20,710 nt of DNA from CBDUQI01 sp965369325 (GTDB lineage Bacteria > Pseudomonadota > Gammaproteobacteria > Steroidobacterales > JBCBZW01). The stretch spans positions 1 through 20,710 of the forward strand of contig CBDUQI010000093.1 in the NCBI GenBank assembly GCA_965369325.1, written 5' to 3'. Position numbers and translations under genes: made by a program. This document shows, piece after piece, positions 1 to 8,685 of this stretch; positions within the stretch are counted from its first letter, which is position 1; each line of letters starts with the position of its first letter. The notes under the pieces are model-generated. The model saw only the letters and a list, made by a program, of their open reading frames with translations. It did no database searches and was not told the origin of the DNA.

Positions 1-690
1 GCCGTACACCGTCAGGTTGGCCACCTCCGCGCGCTTGCGCGGGGGGCGTCGCCGCAGCGTGTGCGCCAGCGCAGTTGCCGGGGGCGCTAGCGTAGGCGAG
101 GTGGGCGTGGTTTCGGCGGGCGCCCGCGGTGCGGGTGCCGGTTCAGGTGCTGCGCCGGTGGGTCTGGTTGTCGCGGGTGGGTGTACGGCCTCAACGACAC
201 CGGCCATTGCCTTTACCTCGGCTACCGTCACATGGGCGCGGCCGGCAAATTGCCCGGCGACCACACCGAGTGCGGCCATGGCTTGCCGTGCCGGCCTGGA
301 GATGATCGGTAGCGTGGGCGTCTCGCCAGTCACGGCGGTGAGTACCGCCTGGGGTACGATCACACTATCGGGTGGTGTGGCCGTAGGCGATTGCATGGAG
401 GCGGCTGTCGCGGAAGCTTCGGCATCGGCATTGATGTGTACGGCTTCCACCTGGCCGTGCGTACTGAGTATTTCAAACAGCAGCCCGCCTATTTCCACCT
501 CGTCATCTTCGCTGACCTTCAGTGCCAGTGTGCCATCGGCAGGGGCATGCATCTCCACCGCGGTTTTAGAGGTTTCGATATCCAGGATCGCATCGCCCTC
601 GTGCACGGGCATGCCGTGCTCGACGTGCACTTTCGCTACCAGCACGAATTCATCGTTTACCGTGTCGCGGCTGACGAATACCTGGGTCAT
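1..690 (-). CDS. Dihydrolipoamide acyltransferase-type E2 subunit, 3' end outside window
   Basis: The first 230 residues are present; the C-terminus lies beyond the left edge. Residues 1-78 form a biotinyl/lipoyl domain with the lipoyl-attachment sequence DIETSKTAVE, in which Lys42 would be lipoylated. A Pro/Ala/Thr-rich swinging linker follows. Residues about 128-160 (SRPARQAMAALGV and onward) look like the peripheral-subunit-binding domain that docks E1 or E3. A second Ala/Pro linker leads to PRKRAEVANLTVYG at the edge, probably the start of the catalytic acyltransferase domain, which cannot be judged here. In such complexes the lipoyl arm carries the acyl group from E1 to CoA in the cytoplasm. 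The start ATG overlaps the E1 stop as ATGA, so translation is probably coupled to E1. The substrate is not determined by this sequence. Confidence 0.88.
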   Translation of the reverse strand, partial: MTQVFVSRDTVNDEFVLVAKVHVEHGMPVHEGDAILDIETSKTAVEMHAPADGTLALKVSEDDEVEIGGLLFEILSTHGQVEAVHINADAEASATAASMQSPTATPPDSVIVPQAVLTAVTGETPTLPIISRPARQAMAALGVVAGQFAGRAHVTVAEVKAMAGVVEAVHPPATTRPTGAAPEPAPAPRAPAETTPTSPTLAPPATALAHTLRRRPPRKRAEVANLTVYG

Positions 691-2690
691 GCCAACGCCT
701 CGCGGTAGGGGAGCGCTTCCGGGCGGGGTCGCAATGTGTCGATAACATTCTCCAGCGTGGGTAACGCCAATGCTTCAAGTGCCGAGACTGATGGCACGGG
801 GACCGGCTGCGCGCCAATCCGCACGATGCGCAGGCCCGGCATCGCCTGGCTTGCGCGTGCCGCTATTTCGGCACCCAGGCCAAAATCGGTGCTGCCATCC
901 TCCACCACAATCAAAAAGCCGGTGACGGACAGCGAATCCAGTATCGGCGCCATATGCAGCGGATGTAGCTGCGTGGGCACCAGCAGTTGCGCCAGTACGT
1001 CGGTTTCAAAGAACAGCGTGTCCAGGCCATCCGCCAGTTCACGGGCGGTGCCGCCGTAGCTGAGCAGCGTGGCATTCGGCTGGCTCTGTCTCGGCGAGAT
1101 GGACAACGTCCCCAACGGCCCGCCCAGCTTCTGAGTTATGTAGTCGTCTTTGCCTTGCCAGAGGAATTTCCCGTAGTCGACTTTGTTTTCGATGATGACG
1201 GCCGGGCAGGACAGCCGCTGCAGGGCCCGCAATGTGGAGTGCGGGTCTTCCAACGAGCTCAGCGCGATCACCGCGACGTTGTCGATGCCGACCAGATATT
1301 TTTCCAGGCTCTGCGAATGGGTGGGGCCGTAACCTCGCTTGCCACCCATCGGTGTACGTACCCGTAACGGTGCGCTGATCTGGTGCGCGTACATGTGGTG
1401 GAACTTGGAGGCGTTGCTCATCAGCTGGTCGAAAATATGCGGAACGAAATCGCCGAACATGATTTCCGCATAGGCTCCGTTGCCCATCATGGCCAGCCCG
1501 ATACTGAGCCCGGTAAGCCCGGCCTCACTGATGGGGGTGCTGATCACCTGCTGTGGATACTGCTGGGAGATGCCGCGGGTGACTTTGAATGCGCCGCCAT
1601 ACGGGTCGGCGATGTCCTCGCCGATTAGGTAGGCGCCGTCCGCGGCGGCTTGTGCATAGCTACGGTTGAGCGCTTTGACGAGGCGGATTTTCTCGTTGCG
1701 CACCTCGCTCGGCTGCACGTTCTCACTGCGTGGCAACTGGTCGACGGCGTAAGTGGCGAAATCCAGAATATCCTGTGGCCCCTGCTTCAGGTGCGTATCA
1801 ATCTGCTCGCGGACTTGTGCGCGCACCTGTTGCCAGTGGTCGGTTTCCAGCAGCATATTTAGACGGTCCTGCCCGCGGAAGTACGCCACTTCATCGGGAT
1901 TGCGATCGTCATCGCCTTTGGAGTGGGCGTTGAGCCGGTAAGTGCGCACCCGCAAGAACGCCGGGCATGCGTTTTCGCGCACGTAACTAAGGGCCTCCTC
2001 GGCCACCCGCATCAGGCGCTCGAGGTCCCAGGTGTCGGCTTCGAACACGCGCAACCCGAAGGCCTCGGCGCGCGCGGTGATGCTGCCGGCCACCGCATGA
2101 CTTTGTGGTGTCGACTGTGAGTATAGGTTGTTTTCGCAGACGATCAGTTGCGGCACCTGCAGGCAGCTGGCCAGGTTCATAGCCTCATACAAAACGCCCT
2201 CGCCCAGGGTGCCCTCGCCAATGAACGACACGCTGAGGTTGGCATTGTTATTACGCTGGTGATGCAGCGCGATGCCGGTGGCAACCGGCACCAGCGCGGC
2301 TTGTGGCCCGTTGGAGAGAAACCCCTCGGCGAACAGGTGCTGCGAACTACCGACGCCCTTGCAAACCCCGCAGGCGAGCCCGCGCAGCTCGTCGATCAGC
2401 TCGGCCCATTGCCCGGTATGGGCGACAAAATGACCGTGGCAGCGATGGTTGGAGGTGATCCAGTCGCCTTGGCGCAGACTGCCCGCGATGGCGACAGCGG
2501 AAAACTCCTGGCCAACACAGGTATGCACGGTGCCATTCATCCGCCCCTGATCGAACAGGTCCAGAAATGTCTGCTCGACTTCGCGAATTTGCACGGCGAG
2601 GCGAATCTCGCGCTCAAACCGTGCCGTCGCGCCCGCGCAGTCGAACGGCACCGCCGCGAGCTGCCGAAAATGCTCCAGGTGTTGATCCAA
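687..2690 (-). CDS. Fused alpha-beta 2-oxoacid dehydrogenase E1 component (thiamine diphosphate-dependent)
   Basis: This 667-residue protein joins an E1-alpha-like half (about 1-330) to an E1-beta-like half (about 335-667). Both are usually separate proteins in branched-chain, pyruvate or acetoin dehydrogenases. The alpha half carries VGQE near residue 59 and a ThDP/Mg motif, GEG at 158-160 through CENN at 185-188 (GDG is more usual). The beta half has STPISEAG with Glu389, expected to activate the thiamine ring, and GYGPTHSQ near 453-460. The enzyme would decarboxylate a 2-oxoacid and pass the acyl group to the lipoyl protein encoded next. The start is TTG: stops close the frame just upstream, and the next ATG (residue 51) would remove conserved-looking sequence. 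A GGGGCGAG stretch precedes it as a weak ribosome site. Possible -10 boxes (TATAAC, GATAAT) lie at 2721-2733 without a clear -35. The substrate is unknown. Confidence 0.9.
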   Translation of the reverse strand: MDQHLEHFRQLAAVPFDCAGATARFEREIRLAVQIREVEQTFLDLFDQGRMNGTVHTCVGQEFSAVAIAGSLRQGDWITSNHRCHGHFVAHTGQWAELIDELRGLACGVCKGVGSSQHLFAEGFLSNGPQAALVPVATGIALHHQRNNNANLSVSFIGEGTLGEGVLYEAMNLASCLQVPQLIVCENNLYSQSTPQSHAVAGSITARAEAFGLRVFEADTWDLERLMRVAEEALSYVRENACPAFLRVRTYRLNAHSKGDDDRNPDEVAYFRGQDRLNMLLETDHWQQVRAQVREQIDTHLKQGPQDILDFATYAVDQLPRSENVQPSEVRNEKIRLVKALNRSYAQAAADGAYLIGEDIADPYGGAFKVTRGISQQYPQQVISTPISEAGLTGLSIGLAMMGNGAYAEIMFGDFVPHIFDQLMSNASKFHHMYAHQISAPLRVRTPMGGKRGYGPTHSQSLEKYLVGIDNVAVIALSSLEDPHSTLRALQRLSCPAVIIENKVDYGKFLWQGKDDYITQKLGGPLGTLSISPRQSQPNATLLSYGGTARELADGLDTLFFETDVLAQLLVPTQLHPLHMAPILDSLSVTGFLIVVEDGSTDFGLGAEIAARASQAMPGLRIVRIGAQPVPVPSVSALEALALPTLENVIDTLRPRPEALPYREALA

Positions 2691-2876
2691 GCGCTCGCCC
2701 CGATGACATGTTCAACGCGTATTATCGTTATAGCGCTGCGTTGCGCGCTGGAGCCGCATCACATTAAGCGATCCGGACACCTCAAGGGGGCCCCGGCTTA
2801 GGGTGGCCGGTGTGATCCAGCTCCCAAGCGCTGCAGATTACTTGTGCACGACTGTCTTCGCGATGGGGGTGTCAGT

Positions 2877-2899
2877 GCCCCCCGCGTTTAGCAGGGGGC
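2877..2899 (-). terminator. GC-rich hairpin downstream of aldehyde dehydrogenase
   Basis: G2877-C2885 pairs with G2891-C2899 as a nine-position stem with one C-A mismatch and a five-base loop (gttta). It lies about 30 bases beyond the stop of the minus-strand aldehyde dehydrogenase and before the next gene on that strand. No T-run follows, so it could be a Rho-assisted or transcript-stabilising structure. A competing pairing of 2865-2869 (GGGGG) with the same C-run is also possible. The 2691-2926 gap otherwise shows no gene. Confidence 0.4.
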
Positions 2900-2926
2900 C
2901 GTAGATGAAGGGGATAGAGAGGGTGC

Positions 2927-4351
2927 TCAGGCAGCGCCATAGATCGATTTGATTTCCAGGAATTCCTCGAACCCGTGCTCGCCCCATTCGCGACCGTTGC
3001 CTGACTGCTTGTAGCCGCCAAAGGGTGCAAATGAGTTAATGCCAGCGCCGTTAACGTGCACCATGCCGGTGCGCATACGGCGCGCAACGGCACGGGCGCG
3101 GTCCTGATCTGCGGAGCTGACGTAGCCCGACAGCCCGTAGGGCGTGTCGTTGGCGATGGCGATGGCGTCTTCGTCATCCTGGTAACCAATAATCGACAGC
3201 ACCGGGCCGAAGATTTCCTCGCGTGCGATGCTCATCTGGTTGGTAACGTTGGCGAATACGGTAGGCTTGACGAAGTAACCTGTCTCCAGGCCATCCGGGC
3301 GACCGGTGCCACCCGTGACCAGCGTCGCACCCTCATCAATGCCCTGCTGGATTAGCGCCTGGATACGGTTCCACTGCACATCAGATACAACCGGCCCCAT
3401 GGTGATGCCTTCTTGCGCGGGGTCGCCTACGCGAATTTTCTCAGCCGCCCCCTTGGCGGCGGCTATGGCCTCGTCCATGTGCGCATTTGGTACCAGCATC
3501 CGGGTCGGTGCGTTGCAGGACTGCCCGGTGTTGTGCATGCAGGAGAAAGTGCCACCTTTCACGGCGCGGGCGATATCCACGTCGTCCAGCAAGATATTGG
3601 CTGATTTGCCGCCCAACTCCTGGGCGACGCGTTTCACGGTGGGTGCCGCGTTCTGCGCCACCGCGACGCCAGCGCGAGTAGAGCCGGTAAAAGACACCAT
3701 GTCGACGCCCGGATGGCCACTGATTGCGCTGCCCACGTTGGGGCCGTCGCCGTTGACTAGATTGAACACGCCGGCCGGAACGCCCGCCTTGTCCAGCACT
3801 TCGGCCAGGATCATGGCGTCCAGCGGGGCCACCTCGCTGGGCTTAAGCACGATGGTGCAGCCGGCTGCCAGTGCCGGCGCCACTTTTACCGCGACCTGAT
3901 TCATCGGCCAGTTCCAGGGGGTAATCAGGCCGCACACACCGATGGGCTCGCGCACGATCAACGTGTCGCGGTTCTGGCTTTCGAACTGGAATTTCTCCAG
4001 TACTTTGCGCGCGGTTTTGAAGTGCTGCGGACCACTGCCGGCCTGCGCGCCACTGGCCAGGTCCCAGGGGGCACCCATCTCCTGCATGATGGCCGTGGAG
4101 ATGTCTTGGTGACGTTCCTTCAGTCCCGCCAGAACCGCATCTAGTAACTCCAGCCGCTCCGCCACGCTAGTGCGGGAGTAACTGTCGAACGCGCGCACGG
4201 CCGCGGCGACCGCCGCATCCACGTCTGCGCTGGTGCCCATGCTGATACGTCCGCATGGCTGCTCGGTGGCCGGATTGATCACATCCAGCGTGTTTGGGGT
4301 GACCGGGTCTACCCATTTTCCGTCAATGTAGAACTGGGTCATCTCGTGCAT
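2927..4351 (-). CDS. NAD(P)-dependent aldehyde dehydrogenase
   Basis: A full-length (474 residue) member of the aldehyde dehydrogenase superfamily, which oxidises an aldehyde to the carboxylic acid in the cytoplasm. The fold signatures are in order: PWNWP with Asn147, FTGST with the cofactor loop near 221-225, ELGGKS with general-base Glu245, and GQSCNAPTR with nucleophile Cys279, then EEIFGPV and PFGGYKQSG near the C-terminus. GQSCNAPTRM and the general layout recall the CddD/SSP0762-like group, but substrate cannot be read from sequence. The frame is open upstream to 4477. I place the start at 4351 (MHEMTQFYIDGKW) because GGAG lies six bases before it and homology begins there. A TATACT -10 candidate sits at 4390-4395 on the minus strand with no good -35. 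The gene is divergent from the FG-GAP lipoprotein gene. Confidence 0.95.
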   Translation of the reverse strand: MHEMTQFYIDGKWVDPVTPNTLDVINPATEQPCGRISMGTSADVDAAVAAAVRAFDSYSRTSVAERLELLDAVLAGLKERHQDISTAIMQEMGAPWDLASGAQAGSGPQHFKTARKVLEKFQFESQNRDTLIVREPIGVCGLITPWNWPMNQVAVKVAPALAAGCTIVLKPSEVAPLDAMILAEVLDKAGVPAGVFNLVNGDGPNVGSAISGHPGVDMVSFTGSTRAGVAVAQNAAPTVKRVAQELGGKSANILLDDVDIARAVKGGTFSCMHNTGQSCNAPTRMLVPNAHMDEAIAAAKGAAEKIRVGDPAQEGITMGPVVSDVQWNRIQALIQQGIDEGATLVTGGTGRPDGLETGYFVKPTVFANVTNQMSIAREEIFGPVLSIIGYQDDEDAIAIANDTPYGLSGYVSSADQDRARAVARRMRTGMVHVNGAGINSFAPFGGYKQSGNGREWGEHGFEEFLEIKSIYGAA

Positions 4352-4507
4352 GTTAGGCTCCGCTGATAGTCGCAGTTTGAGGGACGCAGAGTATATCGCG
4401 CACCGGCGGATGGCGCGATTGGTGCGTGCCACACCGGTCCACCTAGAGGCACTTTCCGCGCGGGTCGGGGTCAACATAACCAGGCGAGGGAAAACCGGGG
4501 AAAGGCG

Positions 4508-6355
4508 ATGTCGGGATCACAGCATCCACCAGATCATTCACCGTTATGGCGCGTTCGGCGGGCCGCCATGCTGGCACTGGTGCTGGGCGCCGCAATGGCG
4601 GCGGGATGCGGCGGTGGATCCGACAACGGCGCGACGCCGCCTGCCCCGGTAGTGCCGCCCCCCGCGCCTGCGACCAGCGGCGTGATCGATCTGGCCACGC
4701 TCGGCCCGTCCGACGGATTGCTGCGGGTGTTTGGCGCCAACAATGACGGCAGCGTAGGCGTGCCCGTGGCCGCCGGCGCCGACTGCGACGGCGACGGCCT
4801 GATGGACTATGCAATGGCCGGCATGCTGGCCTCGCCGCTGGGTCGCAGCATGGCCGGCGAAGTCCATCTCGTGTTTGGCACCGGCGCGTTTGGTGAGAAT
4901 GTGGACATCGCCAGTCCCGCTGGCCGCGTGTTGAGCATCATCGGCGCGGGCCCGCAGGAAACAGCGGGCGATGAGATCTGGCTGGATGACGTCACCGGCG
5001 ACGGTATTGGTGATGTGCTGATCGGCCGGCAGAATTTTCGTGCCGCCAATCCAGACCGGGTTGGCGCAGGTGCGCTGACGGTGCTGGTGGGCGGTGCGCA
5101 GCTCAAAACGCTGGCCGAAGCGGGTGACACCATTGATCTTGCGGCCCCGCCCGCGAACATCACCGTCTTAACCCTGCACGGTGCCAACGCGCTGGACCGG
5201 GTGGGTATCTGGATGCGTACCGGTGATGTCACCGGCGATGGCGTAAGCGACTTTGTGGTGGGCGCGGACCAAACGGATGATGGCGGCGAGGCCAATCGCG
5301 GCACCGCCTGGCTGGTGCGCGGCGGCCCGCATCTGGCCAATAATACCCTCGTGGATCTGGCCGACTTCGGCGCGAGTACGCTGCAGGGGAATCTGGCGAA
5401 ACTCTCGCCTCCGGCGGGCGCAGCCGGCTGGCACTTCAGCGCCACGGTGCAGGTTGCTGATTTGGATGCCAATAGCCGCGCGGAGGTGCTGGTGGCCGCG
5501 ACCTTAAGCCGCTCCGGTGCCAGTGTACAGGCTGAAGATGCCGCGGCCGGATCGGCGGAATCCTCAGGCGGTGCCCCCAACGGGCGGGTGTATGTATTTT
5601 GGGACGATAACTTTGTCAGCCCGACGCCGGCCGCCTGGCCCGCCGGTTTTGAGGTGGTGGCGGATGGCACTGCACCGGGCGCGATCAGCGTGATTTCTGG
5701 CGCGGTAGTGGCGGGCCAGGTGAGCAATCGGTTTTTTGGCGAGGAAATGCTGGGCGGGCTGGACTACGATAACGACGGCGCCGCCGATCTGTTTGTTGGC
5801 GATATCCGCGCCGACGTGGCTGGCCGCAATTCCGCCGGCAGCGGCCACGTTCTGTTTAACGCCAGCGCCTTGCGCGGGCAGAACTTCGCCGTGGACGCAC
5901 CGCCGTCCGGCGTGTTCGTGAGCACCATCCTGGGCCCTGAGGCAGGTGCGATCGGGGCCGACACTGCCCTGCACGGTGATTTTGATGGAGATGGTATTGC
6001 CGATCTGGCGATTGCCTCGCCGCTGGCCGATCCGCAGGGTCGCACCAGCGCGGGCAAGTTGCACGTGCTGTGGGGGCGCAACGGTAGCTGGCCGGCACTC
6101 ATCGATCTGGATGAGGACTCGCAGCCCGACCCGGCCACTTTGCGAATCACAGACATCCACGGCGCGCTGGGCAACTCCGCCACCGACGTGGGCGACATCC
6201 TCGCTTACAGCGCGGCGCCCGGCGATCTGGATGGCGACGGCCGCGTCGATCTGATTATCAACGAGATGCTGGGCAACGGGGTGGCGGCTGACGCACTGGA
6301 CGTGGGTAATCTGCTGGCTATCAGCGGCACGTTGCTGGTCCAGTTACGCGAGTAG
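4508..6355 (+). CDS. FG-GAP repeat beta-propeller lipoprotein
   Basis: This 615-residue protein has a basic, hydrophobic N-terminus ending in AAGCGGG. That is a slightly atypical lipobox with Cys34 as the likely lipidated residue, followed by a Pro/Ala linker, so export to the cell envelope is inferred. The rest carries seven calcium-loop motifs of the FG-GAP (integrin alpha propeller) type, beginning near residues 92, 161, 240, 318, 419, 491 and 573, such as DCDGDGLMDYAMA, DVTGDGIGDVLIG and DFDGDGIADLAIA. Seven motifs fit one seven-bladed propeller. The fourth (DLDANSRAEVLVA) lacks the usual DG and is followed by a low-complexity Ala/Ser/Gly insert at 337-357, so that blade probably binds calcium poorly. 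AAAGG precedes the start; Met21 is an alternative that would still keep the lipobox. No enzyme motif is seen, and the role is probably surface adhesion or binding. Confidence 0.87.
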   Translation: MSGSQHPPDHSPLWRVRRAAMLALVLGAAMAAGCGGGSDNGATPPAPVVPPPAPATSGVIDLATLGPSDGLLRVFGANNDGSVGVPVAAGADCDGDGLMDYAMAGMLASPLGRSMAGEVHLVFGTGAFGENVDIASPAGRVLSIIGAGPQETAGDEIWLDDVTGDGIGDVLIGRQNFRAANPDRVGAGALTVLVGGAQLKTLAEAGDTIDLAAPPANITVLTLHGANALDRVGIWMRTGDVTGDGVSDFVVGADQTDDGGEANRGTAWLVRGGPHLANNTLVDLADFGASTLQGNLAKLSPPAGAAGWHFSATVQVADLDANSRAEVLVAATLSRSGASVQAEDAAAGSAESSGGAPNGRVYVFWDDNFVSPTPAAWPAGFEVVADGTAPGAISVISGAVVAGQVSNRFFGEEMLGGLDYDNDGAADLFVGDIRADVAGRNSAGSGHVLFNASALRGQNFAVDAPPSGVFVSTILGPEAGAIGADTALHGDFDGDGIADLAIASPLADPQGRTSAGKLHVLWGRNGSWPALIDLDEDSQPDPATLRITDIHGALGNSATDVGDILAYSAAPGDLDGDGRVDLIINEMLGNGVAADALDVGNLLAISGTLLVQLRE

Positions 6356-6528
6356 TCGCCCGCCGCTGCGCTGGGGCCGATTAACAGCGCTCGCGCCCTT
6401 CAATCCCTGATCCATCCGGTGTGAGCCGTCCGGCGATAATGGTATGGTGCTGACCCGGTGCACTGCCTTGGTAGAGCGCCGGGATTGCGCTGTGTTGGCG
6501 CCCGGGATAACTAACGACGAGAACATTG

Positions 6529-7734
6529 ATGTCAGCGATTGTGATTATTGGCGCCGGTCATGCCGCCGGCCAGGCCGCCGCCAGTCTGCGCCAGGAGGGC
6601 TATGAAGGTGAGCTGGTGATGCTGGGGGAGGAGTCGCACGTCCCCTACCAGCGCCCGCCATTGTCCAAGCAGTATCTGGCCGGTGATCAGGTGCTGGAGG
6701 ATTTGTACATCCGTCCGGCCGCCTTCTTTGAGAAACAGAATATCGATTTACGCACCGGCGTGCGCGCCACCCGCATCGACGCGCAGGCCAAAACCGTCAC
6801 CAGCGATCAGGGTGAGACCCTGGCCTTCGAAAAACTGTTGCTCGCCACCGGCAGTCGCCCGCGAGTCCTTCAGGTGCCCGGCGCAGACTTGGCGGGCGTG
6901 CATTACCTGCGCACAGCCAACGATGTGGATGCGATCCGCGCGGCGATGCCGCAGGCCAAGCGGTTGTGCATCGTTGGTGGCGGCTACATTGGTCTTGAGG
7001 TGGCATCGGTGGCGGCGACCGCCGGGCTGCAGGTGACCGTGCTTGAGATGGAGCCGCGCATTCTCCAGCGTGTGACCACGCCGCAGATCAGCGAGTTCTA
7101 TCAACGCCTGCATAGCGGGCACGGCGTGCAGATTCGGGTCGATACCCAGGTAACCGCGTTTGAAGGCGAGCACAACGTGAGCGCCGTGTTGTGCGCCGAT
7201 CAGCGCATACAGACCGATCTGGTGATCGTCGGTATCGGCATTGTTCCGAATGTGGAACTGGCGGATGAAGCCGCGCTGGCGTGCCACAACGGCATTGTGG
7301 TGGACGAGCAGTGCCGAACCTCCGATCCGGACATCTTTGCGGCGGGTGACTGCACGAATCACCCGAACCCTATCCTGGGCCGCCGCTTGCGGCTGGAGTC
7401 TGTGCCGAATGCGATGGAGCAGGCCCGGGTGGCTGCGAATGCGATACTGGGTGGCGATAAAACCTACGCCTCGGCGCCGTGGTTCTGGAGCGATCAGTAC
7501 GATCTAAAGCTGCAGATGGTTGGGTTCAGCGCGGACGGTGATCAGCAAGTTGTGCGCGGGGATGTTCAGGGTCAGGCCTTTGCCGTGTTCCACCTTAAAG
7601 ACAACACGCTGGTGGCGGCGGATGCGGTGAACAGTCCGCGCGAGTTTATGATGGCGCGTAAGTTGTTCGGTAAAATCGTTGATCCGGTAGCGCTGGGCGA
7701 TCCTGAAGTCGAGTTAAAGAGCTTGTTGAGCTAA
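6529..7734 (+). CDS. FAD-dependent NAD(P)H ferredoxin/rubredoxin/putidaredoxin reductase family protein
   Basis: The 401-residue protein has the layout of the reductases that pass electrons from NAD(P)H to small iron-sulphur proteins. These often serve cytochrome P450s, Rieske oxygenases or alkane hydroxylases. The FAD dinucleotide fold begins VIIGAGHAAG (5-14), LLATGS is at 104-109, a second nucleotide fold for NAD(P)H is CIVGGGYIGLE (147-157), and AAGDC (271-275) binds the flavin. The C-terminal 80 residues match a reductase C-domain in position. No ferredoxin gene is in the window. TTG at 6526 extends the frame by one codon, but ATG at 6529 with GAGAA upstream is the better start. The next gene begins nine bases after the stop, so the two are likely co-transcribed. 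Confidence 0.92.
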   Translation: MSAIVIIGAGHAAGQAAASLRQEGYEGELVMLGEESHVPYQRPPLSKQYLAGDQVLEDLYIRPAAFFEKQNIDLRTGVRATRIDAQAKTVTSDQGETLAFEKLLLATGSRPRVLQVPGADLAGVHYLRTANDVDAIRAAMPQAKRLCIVGGGYIGLEVASVAATAGLQVTVLEMEPRILQRVTTPQISEFYQRLHSGHGVQIRVDTQVTAFEGEHNVSAVLCADQRIQTDLVIVGIGIVPNVELADEAALACHNGIVVDEQCRTSDPDIFAAGDCTNHPNPILGRRLRLESVPNAMEQARVAANAILGGDKTYASAPWFWSDQYDLKLQMVGFSADGDQQVVRGDVQGQAFAVFHLKDNTLVAADAVNSPREFMMARKLFGKIVDPVALGDPEVELKSLLS

Positions 7735-7743
7735 GGACAAAGC

Positions 7744-8364
7744 ATGATGGGGCGAGCAGTGGTAAGCGTCGTGATACTGGGTATGTTGCAGGCGTGCAGT
7801 GGCAATGATGCCGGCACGAGTACGACAGCAAACGAGCTGGCGCCTGAGGCCAGCAGTGCTCCGGTGGAGATGGGTGTTGCGCCTAAGCAGGTGAGGATGA
7901 CTGCTGAGGCCGATCTGCCGGAACTGAAGGTTGACGCTGAGGCGTTCCAGTGCTTGAAAAAAATGACCAAAGTACGTCACTTTTTTGTCGACAATCTGTT
8001 GGGCGATCTGGCGGCGACCGTTGCCGTCGCTCAGTCCACTGATGGTGGCGTTTACCCGCCGGGTTCTGTGGTGCAACTGGTGCCTACCGAGGTGATGGTG
8101 AAGCATCGTCCCGGCTGGAACGCGGCCACCCGCGATTGGGAGTTCTTTGAGCTGACGGTATCGGAGCAGGGCAGCAGCATTCACAAACGCGGCTTTGTGG
8201 ATGTGGTGAACCGTTTCGGCGGCAACTGCTTTGCCTGTCACATCAAGGCACAGCCCAAGTTTGACCTGATCTGCGAGCTGGACCACGGGTGCGACCCTAT
8301 TCCTATTAGCCGCGAGGTGATCGCAGGCATCCAGGAAGCCGATCCGCGTTGTGAGGCTATCTAG
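7744..8364 (+). CDS. Lipoprotein with CxxCH haem-binding motif, cytochrome P460-like region
   Basis: A 206-residue protein with a lipobox LQAC (Cys18) after a short hydrophobic signal, then a Thr/Ala/Pro-rich spacer to about residue 50, consistent with a membrane-anchored periplasmic protein. The single CFACH (162-166) would bind one c-type haem. The segment before it (YPPGSVVQLV, RDWEFFELTV, HKRGFVDVVN) resembles the arrangement of cytochrome P460-type proteins, where the haem motif is near the C-terminus. That family call is tentative. Four further cysteines (70, 177, 183, 203) could form disulphides. AAGGA seven bases upstream supports the start (ATG ATG). It follows the flavin reductase by nine bases, suggesting a shared redox role, although the reductase appears cytoplasmic and this protein exported. 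Confidence 0.75.
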   Translation: MMGRAVVSVVILGMLQACSGNDAGTSTTANELAPEASSAPVEMGVAPKQVRMTAEADLPELKVDAEAFQCLKKMTKVRHFFVDNLLGDLAATVAVAQSTDGGVYPPGSVVQLVPTEVMVKHRPGWNAATRDWEFFELTVSEQGSSIHKRGFVDVVNRFGGNCFACHIKAQPKFDLICELDHGCDPIPISREVIAGIQEADPRCEAI

Positions 8365-8459
8365 CGCGGCACGGGCCGGCCGGATCGGCTGCTCGCACGG
8401 CGCTCGCTTTTGAAGTTCAGCATTGCGGTGGGGCCGTAGCCCATCTGCGGCTGAGCGTG

Positions 8460-8465
8460 TAGAAT
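8460..8465 (+). promoter_or_regulatory. Possible -10 box of the tRNA-Gly gene
   Basis: TAGAAT lies 19 bases before the mature tRNA end, a sensible distance for a short 5' leader. No convincing -35 hexamer is seen at 16-18 bases upstream, so this is only a candidate. Confidence 0.3.
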
Positions 8466-8484
8466 TCGTCTCACGCGCCACCTG

Positions 8485-8558
8485 GCGGGTGTAGTTCAAT
8501 GGTAGAACCTCAGCTTCCCAAGCTGATGACGCGGGTTCGATTCCCGCCACCCGCTCCA
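8485..8558 (+). tRNA. tRNA-Gly (anticodon CCC)
   Basis: A 74-base cloverleaf reads GCGGGTG at the acceptor 5' strand, pairing fully with CACCCGC at 8548-8554, then discriminator T and encoded CCA at 8556-8558. The D arm contains GTTCAATGGTAGAAC. The anticodon stem TCAGC/GCTGA encloses TTCCCAA, giving anticodon CCC at 8517-8519. The T arm has GGTTCGATTCC. It resembles the E. coli glyU product. It decodes GGG. It stands alone, with protein genes on both sides. Confidence 0.97.
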
Positions 8559-8685
8559 CGCTAAAACGGCGCTGACCCACCTGTGTGTCTCTAAGTTGCC
8601 CCTGTGGCCTTCCCGGCTTGACCTTGACGGGTTCACGGGAGGATGATCACTGTGCTCAGACATTGCTGCCAATGGAGGGAATCAG

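Noticed and set aside
4352..4477. Upstream extension of the aldehyde dehydrogenase by 42 residues
   Set aside because: The extension is Arg/Ser-rich without homology character, and a good ribosome site (GGAG) precedes the ATG at 4351.
4807..5727. Long minus-strand frame inside the FG-GAP lipoprotein gene
   Set aside because: Pro/Ser/Ala-rich antisense frame caused by high GC; it has no recognisable motif.
6368..6390. Six-base inverted repeat after the FG-GAP lipoprotein gene
   Set aside because: GCGCTG and CAGCGC are separated by 11 bases, and no T-run follows; too weak to call a terminator.
7714..8580. Minus-strand frame covering the cytochrome-like gene and the tRNA
   Set aside because: It runs through a complete tRNA gene and opposite a lipoprotein with lipobox and ribosome site.
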